Source: Arcanobacterium haemolyticum (GTDB lineage: Bacteria; Actinomycetota; Actinomycetes; Actinomycetales; Actinomycetaceae). From it: a stretch of 64,000 nt of DNA. The position numbers and the translations under genes were made by a program. The notes below the pieces were generated by a model that saw only the letters and a program-made list of their open reading frames with translations, was not told the DNA's origin and searched no databases. The stretch lies in contig JADYUX010000005.1 in NCBI GenBank assembly GCA_021532125.1, forward strand, positions 62,001 to 126,000, read 5' to 3'. Below are positions 33,601 through 41,685 of this stretch, piece after piece (positions within the stretch are counted from its first letter, which is position 1; every line of letters begins with the position of its first letter).

Positions 33601-34425
33601 ATGTCCAGCCTGTCAGCAGAAACGTCGAGTAGCCTGGCCCCCGCAGTGAGCCGTGCCGTGCGTATTCTCGACGCACTCTCACAGGCGCGAGGGGTCGAGC
33701 AATCCCTCGCAGATCTCTCACGAACTATTGGTGCCGCCAAATCGTCAACCTCCAATATTTGTGCCGTTCTCGAAGAAGCCAACCTTATCCAGAAGCGTGA
33801 ATATGGGTATGTACTAGGCCGGGCAACAGTCGAGCTTGGGGGCGCCTACCTCGCCACCTTCGATCAAGTTCGCGAGTTCTATCGGCTGTGTGCAAACTCC
33901 CCGGTACTGCGAGGCGAGTTGCTTCAGCTTGGCGTTCTTGACGGCACGGATGTTATTTACCTTGCCCGCCACGAAGGGACGGCCCCCCTCCGCCTCACTG
34001 CGGGCGTTGGCGACCGTTTTCCCGCCTCCATCACAGCGATCGGCAATGCACTCCTTATGGCGCTTTCTTCCGAGGAAGTTGCCTTGCGTTACAAGAACAT
34101 TGCCGCATTCCCCGTCATGACGAGTAAATCGACAACAACCTTCCCTGAGCTTGAAGCCAAACTCGCGCGCGCACGCGAACGCGGCTACGCGCTCGATGAG
34201 GGCGAGGTCTTCCCCAACGTTGTCGGTGTTGCTATGCCGATCCCCCCGCGCCGCGCGGGCGAGCAGCCTTTAGCCATCGGCGTTTCGATGATTGGGCCAG
34301 GAGAAAACTTCACCGTTCCCCGCGAACGTTTCGATGCCATCGTTGACGCACTTGCCGAAGCCGTCGAGAACCTCACGAATCCAATGTCGCAGGCAGTCAT
34401 CATGAACGAGGACAAGCAAGCTTAG
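33601..34425 (+). CDS. IclR-family transcriptional regulator
   Basis: 274 residues: N-terminal winged helix-turn-helix (AVSRAVRILDALSQ, SLADLSRTIGAAKSSTSNICAVLEEANLIQKR; about 15-90) and an effector-binding domain typical of IclR (LGVLDGTDVIYLARHEG, FPASITAIGNALLMAL, RERGYALDEGEVFPNVVGVAMPI). The start is the ATG five bases after GGAG; an upstream in-frame start adds 18 residues without family support. Placed between the dehydrogenase and the symporter, it is the obvious local regulator, probably answering to a pathway intermediate. Confidence 0.9.
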   Translation: MSSLSAETSSSLAPAVSRAVRILDALSQARGVEQSLADLSRTIGAAKSSTSNICAVLEEANLIQKREYGYVLGRATVELGGAYLATFDQVREFYRLCANSPVLRGELLQLGVLDGTDVIYLARHEGTAPLRLTAGVGDRFPASITAIGNALLMALSSEEVALRYKNIAAFPVMTSKSTTTFPELEAKLARARERGYALDEGEVFPNVVGVAMPIPPRRAGEQPLAIGVSMIGPGENFTVPRERFDAIVDALAEAVENLTNPMSQAVIMNEDKQA

Positions 34426-34464
34426 CCCTCACTCGTCGCCTCACACCTGCCGCTATACACCCAA

Positions 34465-34492
34465 GGCGCCCCCTCTCATATTGCGGGGTGCC
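34465..34492 (+). terminator. Weak hairpin after the IclR gene
   Basis: GGCGCCCC and GGGGTGCC can pair over 8 bp with one G-U and a 12-base loop. No T tract. Confidence 0.35.
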
Positions 34493-34580
34493 CACACACT
34501 TATATCCCAACGACATCTCGCATCCCCATGAGTTCCACACACCCACCCCTGAAATTGTGAGCGCGCACACATCTCATTCG

Positions 34581-34601
34581 TTCAACACTCTGGACAACGT
34601 T
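34581..34601. promoter_or_regulatory. Candidate IclR operator 2
   Basis: TTCAACACTCTGGACA followed by AACGTT, 90-110 bp before the symporter start. It is nearly the same as the element at 32198, which makes a common regulator likely. Confidence 0.5.
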
Positions 34602-34690
34602 CAGTATGTTGCTATGCTTGTGATCACACACCGTCGTGTGACTATCACAAAGACCACGCCCACCCGGGCCGGTTCTGCAAGGGAGCAGTG

Positions 34691-36094
34691 ATGAACAAAA
34701 AATTTGCTCAGGACGTTGCCGCGACCAAAGAAGGCGCTAACGATCCCGAATACGCAGAAAACTTGCGCCGCGCAACAATCGCCAGCTCGGTCGGCAGTGC
34801 GCTCGAATACTACGACTTCGCCATCTACGGCCTCGCCTCAGCGCTCATCTTCGGTAACCTCTTCTTCCCATCACTACCCGATTCACTCGCGCTCGTCGCA
34901 TCCTTCGCCACCTTCGGGGTCGGGTTCCTCGCCCGCCCACTCGGCGGCCTCTTCTTCGGAGTTCTCGGCGACAAACTCGGCCGCAAATGGGTCCTCATGA
35001 TCACCATCGCCCTCATGGGTGGTGCATCCACACTCATCGGAGCCCTCCCCACAGGCGACCAAATCGGCCTCTGGGCACCCGTACTCCTCGTCTTCCTCCG
35101 CCTCTGCCAAGGCTTCGGCGCCGGCGCCGAACAAGCAGGCTCAACTACCCTCATGGCGGAATACGCCTCGCAAGAGCGCCGTGGATTCTTCGCCGCACTC
35201 CCCTTCATCGGCATCTACCTCGGAACACTCCTCGCCTCAGGCGTATTCGCACTCATCTCTCTCGCACCCGAAAAAGTTCTCCTCGGATGGCTCTGGCGCA
35301 TACCGTTCCTCATCTCCTTCATCCTCATCCTCGTCGCCGTGTGGATTCGCGCCAAGCTTCAGGAAAGCCCCACCTTCGTCAAACTTGAGGCGCACGAGCA
35401 AGTCACTGAGCACCCCCTACGCGACCTCGCCCGCAACTCCAAGAAGAACGTCCTCATCGGCATCGGTCTGCGTATGGCTGAAAACGGCGGCTCCTACCTC
35501 TTCCAGTCCCTTGCCGTATCTTTCGCAGTGACAGCAGGAATCACAAAGGCCGGAGGCTCGCTCGCCGTCGCAATCTCATCAGTCATCGGAATCTTCACCG
35601 TCCCGCTCGCAGGTAAGCTCTCCGACAGATTCGGCCGCAAAGCCATCTACCGCGCCGGCGCACTCGTACTCCTCATCCTCGCTGTTCCCGGCTGGTACCT
35701 TCTCTCCCTCGGGAGCATCTTCTGGTCCACTCTCGTCATTGTCGTCGGCATCAGCTTCGGTGTCTGCACCATGCTCGGCTCCCAATGCGCCATGCTTCCC
35801 GAGCTCTTCGGCAACCGTCGCCGCTACATCGGCGTGGCAACCTCACGCGAATTCTCCGCAGTACTCGCCGGCGGCCTCGCCCCAATCCTCGGCGCCTGGC
35901 TCCTCGCCCAAACGGACAACGCCTGGTGGCCCATCGCCATCTACGTCATCATCCTCGCAGTCATCACGCTGGCGACAACCTTCATCACGCCCGAAACCGT
36001 CTGCCGCGATCTCACTCTTGTCACCGACGCCGGCCAGGACTCCCCCGAGGATGAAGCCAAGCGCGTCGCACTCGTCGAGAGCCACACAAACTAA
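34691..36094 (+). CDS. Metabolite:H+ symporter (MHS family MFS), probable sugar-acid/organic-acid importer
   Basis: 467 residues, about 12 transmembrane helices. MHS hallmarks are clear: SALEYYDFAIYGLASAL in helix 1, RPLGGLFFGVLGDKLGRKWVL in loop 2-3, QGFGAGAEQAGSTTLMAEYA in helix 4, ERRGFFAALPFIGIYLG, and LSDRFGRKAIYRAG in loop 8-9. The family imports citrate, alpha-ketoglutarate, shikimate, proline and similar acids with protons. I use the ATG five bases after GGGAG; a GTG just before it is too close. Placed after the IclR regulator with a shared operator motif, so it likely imports the substrate of the surrounding dehydrogenases. Confidence 0.87.
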   Translation: MNKKFAQDVAATKEGANDPEYAENLRRATIASSVGSALEYYDFAIYGLASALIFGNLFFPSLPDSLALVASFATFGVGFLARPLGGLFFGVLGDKLGRKWVLMITIALMGGASTLIGALPTGDQIGLWAPVLLVFLRLCQGFGAGAEQAGSTTLMAEYASQERRGFFAALPFIGIYLGTLLASGVFALISLAPEKVLLGWLWRIPFLISFILILVAVWIRAKLQESPTFVKLEAHEQVTEHPLRDLARNSKKNVLIGIGLRMAENGGSYLFQSLAVSFAVTAGITKAGGSLAVAISSVIGIFTVPLAGKLSDRFGRKAIYRAGALVLLILAVPGWYLLSLGSIFWSTLVIVVGISFGVCTMLGSQCAMLPELFGNRRRYIGVATSREFSAVLAGGLAPILGAWLLAQTDNAWWPIAIYVIILAVITLATTFITPETVCRDLTLVTDAGQDSPEDEAKRVALVESHTN

Positions 36095-36184
36095 AAACGG
36101 GACCGCATCTCGTCGCCCGCCCCACCACCACAACGCCCACCAACCTCGTCGTCAACACCTCGTCGACAAAGAAAGAAGGTCAAC

Positions 36185-36955
36185 ATGACATTCGCACCAT
36201 TCGACATCACCGGAAAGAAGGCATTTGTCACGGGCTCGTCCCGCGGCATTGGCCTCACCCTCGCTCGTGGCCTCGCCCGCGCCGGCGCAACGATCGCCCT
36301 CCACGGGATCGACCCGAAGGAAACCAACGAAGCCGCCACAGCGCTCCGTGAGGAAACCGGCGCAACCGTACACTCCTTCGCCTTTGACGTCACCGATCCC
36401 GAAGCCGTCAAAACCGGCGTCGCAGACATCATCGCCGCCCTCGGCGGCCTCGACATCCTCGTCAACAACGCCGGAATTCAACGACGTCACCCCTTCACCG
36501 AATTCCCCGTCTCTGACTGGAACGCCATCGTCGCCGTCAACCTCACGGCGGCCTTCCTCGTCGCCCAACAAGTAGCTCCCACGTTCATCGAGCAAGGATC
36601 TGGCAAGATCGTCAACATCGGCTCCGTCCAAAGCCAGCTCGCACGCCCCTCCATCACCCCGTATGCCGCAACTAAAGGCGGCATCGTCATGCTCACCAAG
36701 GGACTCTGTGCCGATCTTGGCCCTCATGGCATCCAGACCAACGCCCTCGCACCCGGCTACATCAAGACCGCCCTCACCCGCCCACTTGTCGAAGACCCAG
36801 AGTTCACCGCATGGGTCGAAGGACGCACGCCGTGCGCACGCTGGGGAGAAGTCGACGACCTCGTCGGCACCCTTCTCTTCCTCGTCTCACCCGCAGCCGA
36901 CTTCGTCAATGGGCAAACCATCTTCGTTGATGGCGGCATGACTTCTGTTGTGTGA
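36185..36955 (+). CDS. Short-chain dehydrogenase/reductase (gluconate 5-dehydrogenase-like)
   Basis: 256 residues, classical SDR. TGSSRGIG (16-23) binds the cofactor, FDVTD, NNAG (94-97), and the catalytic S147-Y160-K164 triad (IGSVQSQ, YAATKGG) are intact; PGYIKTAL and FVNGQTIFVDGG close the fold. The closest named types by feel are gluconate 5-dehydrogenase (IdnO) and 2-keto-3-deoxy-sugar-acid dehydrogenases. Starts 90 bp after the symporter with AAGAAGG upstream and is followed by a strong terminator. Sequence alone does not distinguish the two. Confidence 0.85.
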   Translation: MTFAPFDITGKKAFVTGSSRGIGLTLARGLARAGATIALHGIDPKETNEAATALREETGATVHSFAFDVTDPEAVKTGVADIIAALGGLDILVNNAGIQRRHPFTEFPVSDWNAIVAVNLTAAFLVAQQVAPTFIEQGSGKIVNIGSVQSQLARPSITPYAATKGGIVMLTKGLCADLGPHGIQTNALAPGYIKTALTRPLVEDPEFTAWVEGRTPCARWGEVDDLVGTLLFLVSPAADFVNGQTIFVDGGMTSVV

Positions 36956-36963
36956 TGCTCACC

Positions 36964-36999
36964 CGGGTGGCCCGCATGTCTCTACGTGCGGGCCACCCG
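36964..36999 (+). terminator. Intrinsic terminator after the SDR gene
   Basis: A perfect 13-bp stem CGGGTGGCCCGCA with a 10-base loop followed by TCTTTT, 8 bp after the stop. It separates the SDR gene from the FAH-family gene. Confidence 0.85.
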
Positions 37000-37028
37000 T
37001 CTTTTCCGCCCGTCGTATTCGTCATGTT

Positions 37029-37071
37029 GTCCGCGCACGCGGCACTTGCGCATCGGGTTCACGTGGCGCAA
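37029..37071. repeat. 43-bp intergenic repeat, copy D (pair with 31133)
   Basis: Same length and ends as copy C; 37 of 43 bases identical. Downstream GCCTGCGCC (37082-37090) gives it a TGGCGCA...TGCGCC hairpin potential like the other dispersed elements. Lies between the SDR terminator and the FAH gene. Confidence 0.75.
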
Positions 37072-37234
37072 CTTGAATTCCGCCTGCGCCGACTTCGATA
37101 ATGACGACGAAGGACGAAACGCCACCTCACCCGGCGCAACGAGGTTCGTCGCCCACCCACGTGGTCCCACGCAACACGCGCCGCGGCACTCGTCATTCAC
37201 ACTCTCACCAACCAGCCAACGAAGGCAGGACACT

Positions 37235-37987
37235 ATGAAACTCGCACGTATCGCCACCCCTGAAGGCCCCAAACCCGCCATCCTTGACGGCGACACATGG
37301 GCAGTCATCACCGACATGTTTGCCGACGAACTCCACCGCACCGGCGAAACCCACCCCGTCGAGGGCACAAAACTCCTCGCCCCATGCGAACCCCTCGTCG
37401 TCCTCGGCATGGCTCACAACACCGGCGCCGAAGACCGTAAAATCCCGCCGCAGGCATTCCTCAAGACGCCTCGAACCGTCGTCGGCCCCGGCGAGCCCAT
37501 TGAGCTGGACCCAAGTCTTGGACGCATCTTCGGTGAAGGCGAGCTCACCATCGTCATCCGCAAGACAGCTCGGCGGCTCAAGCCCGAAGACGTCCCCGGC
37601 GTCATCCTCGGATTCACGATCGGCAACGACGTCACCAACGTCGATCAAATCCCGAACGACGAAAAGATGACCCAGGTGAAGAATGGTGACGGATACACGC
37701 CCATCGGCCCATGGATCGACACCGAAATCGACTGGTCCAACGCCCCCATTCACGTCGATCTCGACGGCGAACGCGTCGCAGACGCCTCCTCCGCCGACCT
37801 CGCCTGGAACATCATCGAACAGCTCGTCTACCTCACGAAACACCTCACGCTCGGCCCCGGCGACATCGTCATGACCGGCGCCCCCTTCACCTCCGCCGAA
37901 CTCACCCCCGGCAAACGCATGGACATCACCATCGACGGTATCGGGACGCTTTCGAACCCAGTAATCGGCATCGATCCGATCGCTTAA
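37235..37987 (+). CDS. Fumarylacetoacetate hydrolase (FAH) family protein
   Basis: 250 residues. The C-terminal FAH catalytic core has the divalent-metal ligands E101-x-E103 (FGEGELTIVI) and D132 (GFTIGNDVTNVD), then VKNGDGYTPIGPWI and a closing PGDIVMTGAP. The family cleaves or decarboxylates beta-diketo acids, such as acylpyruvates and 2,4-diketo-3-deoxy-sugar acids. The ATG at 37235 has AGGCAGGA before it; the frame is open further upstream but crosses the 43-bp repeat and is not supported. With an SDR gene just upstream this recalls the diketo-hydrolase branch of sugar-acid catabolism; that is inference. Confidence 0.83.
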   Translation: MKLARIATPEGPKPAILDGDTWAVITDMFADELHRTGETHPVEGTKLLAPCEPLVVLGMAHNTGAEDRKIPPQAFLKTPRTVVGPGEPIELDPSLGRIFGEGELTIVIRKTARRLKPEDVPGVILGFTIGNDVTNVDQIPNDEKMTQVKNGDGYTPIGPWIDTEIDWSNAPIHVDLDGERVADASSADLAWNIIEQLVYLTKHLTLGPGDIVMTGAPFTSAELTPGKRMDITIDGIGTLSNPVIGIDPIA

Positions 37988-38207
37988 CGAGCGGCGTTTC
38001 TTCACGAGTAACTGCTGCGAGTGGCCGTGCACTGCCTCTTGTGCGCGGCCACTTCTCTACGTCTCCACGACGCACTGCAGCCATCATGGGGTTTGCGGTT
38101 GCGCACAGTTTCTGCGCCTGCGCACGGAGCCTGTTCTTGCTCCCGGGATCTACATCTATGCCCGGAGCGCTGCAGACGCAGGAAGAACACTGTTCCCGCC
38201 CCTCGTG

Positions 38208-38711
38208 TCATGCGGCAACCCACGGAAGATCGTCGCTCGTCGTCACGTTCGACTCAACACGCACTTTGACATCCAACTTTGTGAAACGACGACGAACTTT
38301 GTCGGCAATCTTGTCGAGCCACTCAAGCCACACACCCTCCACAGGAATCTGACACTGCAGAACCACCGTCAGAGAATTCGCACCTAACACCGCCCGGCAC
38401 GCACTCTGCGCGCTACTCTCTCCACCTCCGGCATACGCCATCGAGACGATCCCCGACATCGTGTCCAGCACCTTCGTCAAAAAGACCTCGTCGAGCGCCT
38501 TCGGGAAAGGGGTACGTGGGTGACGATAATCCTTCACTTCGATGAGATAAGCCTCGTTGTCACCGTCGACGACGACGAGGTCCACCGCCTTTGTTCCACG
38601 ACGAACCCCTTGGAAAGAACGTTGGTAAAACTCAGTCTCGTCGTAGCGAACGAGAGTGACCGGCGCGTGGAAATCGAAAAGCACGCCGTCGATAGTGACT
38701 GCGCAACTCAT
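38208..38711 (-). CDS. Unrecognised protein with a PD-(D/E)XK nuclease-like motif
   Basis: About 167 residues. The segment AVDLVVVDGDNEAYLIEVKDYR (split as AVDLVVVDGD and AYLIEVKDYR) matches the D...ExK core of the restriction endonuclease-like fold: an aspartate ending one strand, then E-x-K in the next. The rest is not familiar to me. The start is uncertain: this ATG gives MSCAVTIDG with a weak ribosome site, and an ATG 87 bases upstream (38798) is equally open. Isolated gene with no methylase or helicase partner, so a restriction role is unsupported; repair nuclease or inactive relative are also possible. Confidence 0.6.
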   Translation of the reverse strand: MSCAVTIDGVLFDFHAPVTLVRYDETEFYQRSFQGVRRGTKAVDLVVVDGDNEAYLIEVKDYRHPRTPFPKALDEVFLTKVLDTMSGIVSMAYAGGGESSAQSACRAVLGANSLTVVLQCQIPVEGVWLEWLDKIADKVRRRFTKLDVKVRVESNVTTSDDLPWVAA

Positions 38712-38820
38712 GATGCTCGTCGTTCCGGAATCGCCTGGTGGAGATAACTGAGAAGCGGGGCGTGCCCGCACACGGCTGCCGCCATAGGATTTTCCCATTC
38801 ACTCGTGCCATCACCTTCAC

Positions 38821-39253
38821 CCTAGGCCGGCTTGTGGCTGTGTGTCAGCGTGTCGGCGCAAGTTGGGGCGAACCGTTACGCGGCAGCCACTAGGCGGCAA
38901 CCTCGTCGTTGAGGCGTGGTCATTTTCGGCGTCGTTTTGGGTGTTTGTCGTGGGTGTGGTGTTGGGCGAGTGTGGTGTTGGGCGGTTGTGCGGGGGATGC
39001 TGCTGAGTGGGTGTGTTGACTATTTATGACTGGACGATGCGCCGGGCTGCGTAGCTCGGCGGTTACTGCGTGGCTCGGCGGTTACTGCGTGGCTCGGCGG
39101 TTACTACCAGACTCTGCAGCTACAACCTCCTCAAAGCAGCCGCAACTTCCCACCTTCGCGAAGATCGGCAGTTGCTGACATCCCCGGAATCTGCCGCCGC
39201 AGTCTGCGTCCACGAGACCACCTCCTCGCCGTGTGGTCGATCTAACCACGACA
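38821..39253. other. Non-coding gap before the efflux operon
   Basis: No convincing gene. It holds two GTGTGGTGTTGGGCG repeats (38956 and 38971 region), a possible worn copy of the TGGCGCA family near 38855, and the 19-bp tandem array listed separately. Confidence 0.5.
39047..39103. repeat. Tandem array, three 19-bp units
   Basis: Three head-to-tail copies of CTGCGTGGCTCGGCGGTTA (first copy GTAG instead of GTGG), about 150 bp upstream of the efflux operator. Confidence 0.9.
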
Positions 39254-39282
39254 CCATAACTGTACGGTTGTTATAGTTATGG
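39254..39282 (+). promoter_or_regulatory. TetR-type operator and probable -10 of the efflux operon
   Basis: CCATAACT (39254-39261) and AGTTATGG (39275-39282) form an 8-bp inverted repeat; inside it AACTGTACGGTT is itself nearly palindromic around GTAC. TATAGT (39272-39277) makes a plausible -10. This is the expected position for binding by the TetR repressor encoded after the pump. Confidence 0.6.
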
Positions 39283-39410
39283 ACGAGTCATCGCTCGCTC
39301 ACGCCATGCGCGAGCACGATCCTCGTCGTTCCTCTCGCACCCTGCTTACGTCAGCTCCGGCCCGCCTCCCCTCCCTTCAACCACATCGCGAATCAACATC
39401 AATAAGACAC

Positions 39411-40916
39411 ATGACAACACAGAATTTTTCGGCACGTTGGCTCGTACTCGGCATTGTCAGCCTCGGCCTTCTCCTCATCTCCATCGATAACTCGGTGCTG
39501 TACACGGCCCTTCCACGCCTCAACGCGGATCTGCACACCACTGCAACAGAGGGCTTGTGGATTATCAACGCCTACCCGCTTGCGATGGCCGGCCTTCTTC
39601 TTGGAGCCGGCACGCTCGGCGACCTCGTCGGGCATCGCCGTATGTTCCTCATTGGCCTCGTGGTATTCGGCCTCGCCTCGCTCGGGGCTGCTTTCTCTCC
39701 GAACGCCGAAGCGCTTATTGCCGCACGGGCGTTGCTGGCAGTCGGCGCAGCTGCCATGATGCCCGCCACTCTCTCACTTATTCGCCTGAGTTTCGACGAC
39801 GTCCGCGAGCGCAATCTCGCCATCGCTATCTGGGGTGGTATTTCCATTATTGGGGCGAGTCTTGGGCCAATTGTCGGTGGTCTCCTCTTGGAGCATTTTT
39901 GGTGGGGCTCGATTTTCGTCATCAATGTGCCAATTGTCCTTATCGCAATCGTCGGCACGGTTCTTTATGCTCCTCGTGAGCGTTTAAGTGCTCGTCAGCC
40001 GTGGGATTTCCTTTCGTCGTTGTATTCGTTGTTCATGCTGACGGCACTTGTATTTGCGATAAAGGGTGCGGCTCATATTCCACAGAATTGGCTTCAGGTA
40101 GGCCTCGCGGCCATCGTGGCTCTTATTTTTGGCGTGTTGTTTGTGCGTCGTCAGGAGCGGCTCACGTATCCGCTTCTCGATTTTTCTATCTTTAAGAACG
40201 CCGCATTTTCTGCAGGTGTTCTCGCTGCGGCCGGTTCGCTGTTTGTCGTTGGAGGCATTGAGCTTGTGACATCTCAGCGCTATCAGTTGGTTGTCGGCTA
40301 CTCGCCACTTCAGGCTGGTTTGCTCTCGGCACTTGTTGCTCTAGGCTCACTCCCTTCGTCAATTCTTGGTGGAATGTTCCTCCATCGTTATGGTTTGCGC
40401 ACGATTATTGGTGGGGGTTTCGCGATCGGCACGCTTGGTGTGGCAATCGCGGTAGCCGGTGTCCATATCTCCCTTCCGGTGCTTGTTGCCGGTTTCGTTA
40501 TCACTGGCATTGGCCTTGGTTTCGTCATGTCTGTTGCATCGACTGCGATTATCGGTAATGTGCCGTCAAAGCATTCGGGAATGGCGAGCGCTGTGGAAGA
40601 AGTTTCTTATGAATTCGGTAGCCTCTTTGCCGTCGCAATTCTGGGAAGTCTTATGTCGATGTTGTATTCGATGTTTTCTTCGTTCCCGGAAGGAACACCT
40701 GCGCAGGCGTCGGATTCTATTACGGAGGCACTTTCTGTGGCGGATGGTAATGAAGCAATTGTGGCTGCCGCTCATTCTGCGTTTGATTCGGCATATACGA
40801 CGATTCTTATTATCGCTGCCGTGTGCGCCGCGATCTTCTGCGTACTGACAACCTGGATGCTCCGCGCCTATGGCCCAGGGAGTGAGGCTAGTGCATTCGC
40901 TGATAACTCTCACTGA
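39411..40916 (+). CDS. MFS drug efflux transporter, DHA2 (14-helix) family
   Basis: 501 residues, about 14 transmembrane helices. Hallmarks are DNSVLYTALPRLNADLHTT in helix 1, WIINAYPLAMAGLLLGAGTLGDLVGHRRMFL (motif A), and the antiporter motif C region SIIGASLGPIVGGLLLEHFWWGSIFVINVP. It probably expels quaternary ammonium compounds or other cationic drugs using the proton gradient. I start at MTTQNFSARW because the longer frame (ATG 39279) overlaps the operator and adds 44 arginine-rich residues; the ribosome site at 39411 is weak. A TetR gene follows 58 bp later. Confidence 0.82.
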   Translation: MTTQNFSARWLVLGIVSLGLLLISIDNSVLYTALPRLNADLHTTATEGLWIINAYPLAMAGLLLGAGTLGDLVGHRRMFLIGLVVFGLASLGAAFSPNAEALIAARALLAVGAAAMMPATLSLIRLSFDDVRERNLAIAIWGGISIIGASLGPIVGGLLLEHFWWGSIFVINVPIVLIAIVGTVLYAPRERLSARQPWDFLSSLYSLFMLTALVFAIKGAAHIPQNWLQVGLAAIVALIFGVLFVRRQERLTYPLLDFSIFKNAAFSAGVLAAAGSLFVVGGIELVTSQRYQLVVGYSPLQAGLLSALVALGSLPSSILGGMFLHRYGLRTIIGGGFAIGTLGVAIAVAGVHISLPVLVAGFVITGIGLGFVMSVASTAIIGNVPSKHSGMASAVEEVSYEFGSLFAVAILGSLMSMLYSMFSSFPEGTPAQASDSITEALSVADGNEAIVAAAHSAFDSAYTTILIIAAVCAAIFCVLTTWMLRAYGPGSEASAFADNSH

Positions 40917-40974
40917 CCTGCAGGGAAAATGATGAAACATGTGGTGGCGCGACCTGTGATTGTGGGATGAGGAC

Positions 40975-41640
40975 ATGGTGCGACGAAGTAAAAAACAGCT
41001 CATCATTGAGGCAGCTTTTGAGATTATCGATCGTGATGGCGTTCGCGGCCTGACGTACGATTCTCTCGCTGCCGCAACCGGGATAACAAAGGGCGGAATT
41101 CTTTATCATTTCGCGAGCCGCGACGACTTGTTGCGTGAACTCCACTCGTATCTTGCACACAAGTGGCAGATGGAATTAGAGGAGAATTCTAACCACCGCC
41201 CTCCGAGTGAACTGTCGCGGGCGGAACGTTTACGGGCGTACGTGAAGTCGTCGACGAATACAATCTCGCGGGCGCAGCTGCTCCTTCTCGTCGAATCTGG
41301 CGATGTCGAGAAATGGAACCCCATGTGGGCGCAACTTGAGCATGAATGGATGCCCGTCCCGCCGGCCGGCGGCGCGCTCTCCCAAGCGAACCCGAGCGAC
41401 AACATCACGCCCAACAACGGCACATCCACTCCGATGGCCTCACCGGACGAACCAGCTCCCCGAGAGGATGAGATTCTCGACGACTTCATCATTCGCCTCG
41501 CCGCCGACGGACTGTGGCTCTACGATTCGATGAACGCCGCTCCCCTCGACGAGAAAACAAAGAACGCTGTCATTCGTCGTCTTCTTGAGCTTCGGGCAAT
41601 GGCCGACGAAGCCCGCAACACGTCTAGAGCTTCGCGGTAG
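40975..41640 (+). CDS. TetR-family transcriptional repressor
   Basis: 221 residues. N-terminal TetR helix-turn-helix: SKKQLIIEAAFEIIDRDGVRGLTYDSLAAATGITKGGILYHFASRDDLLRELHSY. The ligand-binding part is helical but interrupted by a Pro/Ser-rich loop (about 130-160) and ends IIRLAADGLWLYDSMNAAPLDEKTKNAVIRRLLEL, similar to the TetR_C_33-type domain. GAGG lies close before the ATG. Located directly after the DHA2 pump, so it most likely represses that operon by binding 39254-39282. Confidence 0.87.
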   Translation: MVRRSKKQLIIEAAFEIIDRDGVRGLTYDSLAAATGITKGGILYHFASRDDLLRELHSYLAHKWQMELEENSNHRPPSELSRAERLRAYVKSSTNTISRAQLLLLVESGDVEKWNPMWAQLEHEWMPVPPAGGALSQANPSDNITPNNGTSTPMASPDEPAPREDEILDDFIIRLAADGLWLYDSMNAAPLDEKTKNAVIRRLLELRAMADEARNTSRASR

Positions 41641-41685
41641 GCCGAGGCCCTCACAAGGCGCGGGAACTACCTCCTTGCTCTGCAG

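Noticed and set aside
39279-39410. Upstream ATG start of the DHA2 efflux pump
   Set aside because: It lies inside the TetR operator palindrome and adds 44 arginine-rich residues before the natural first membrane helix.
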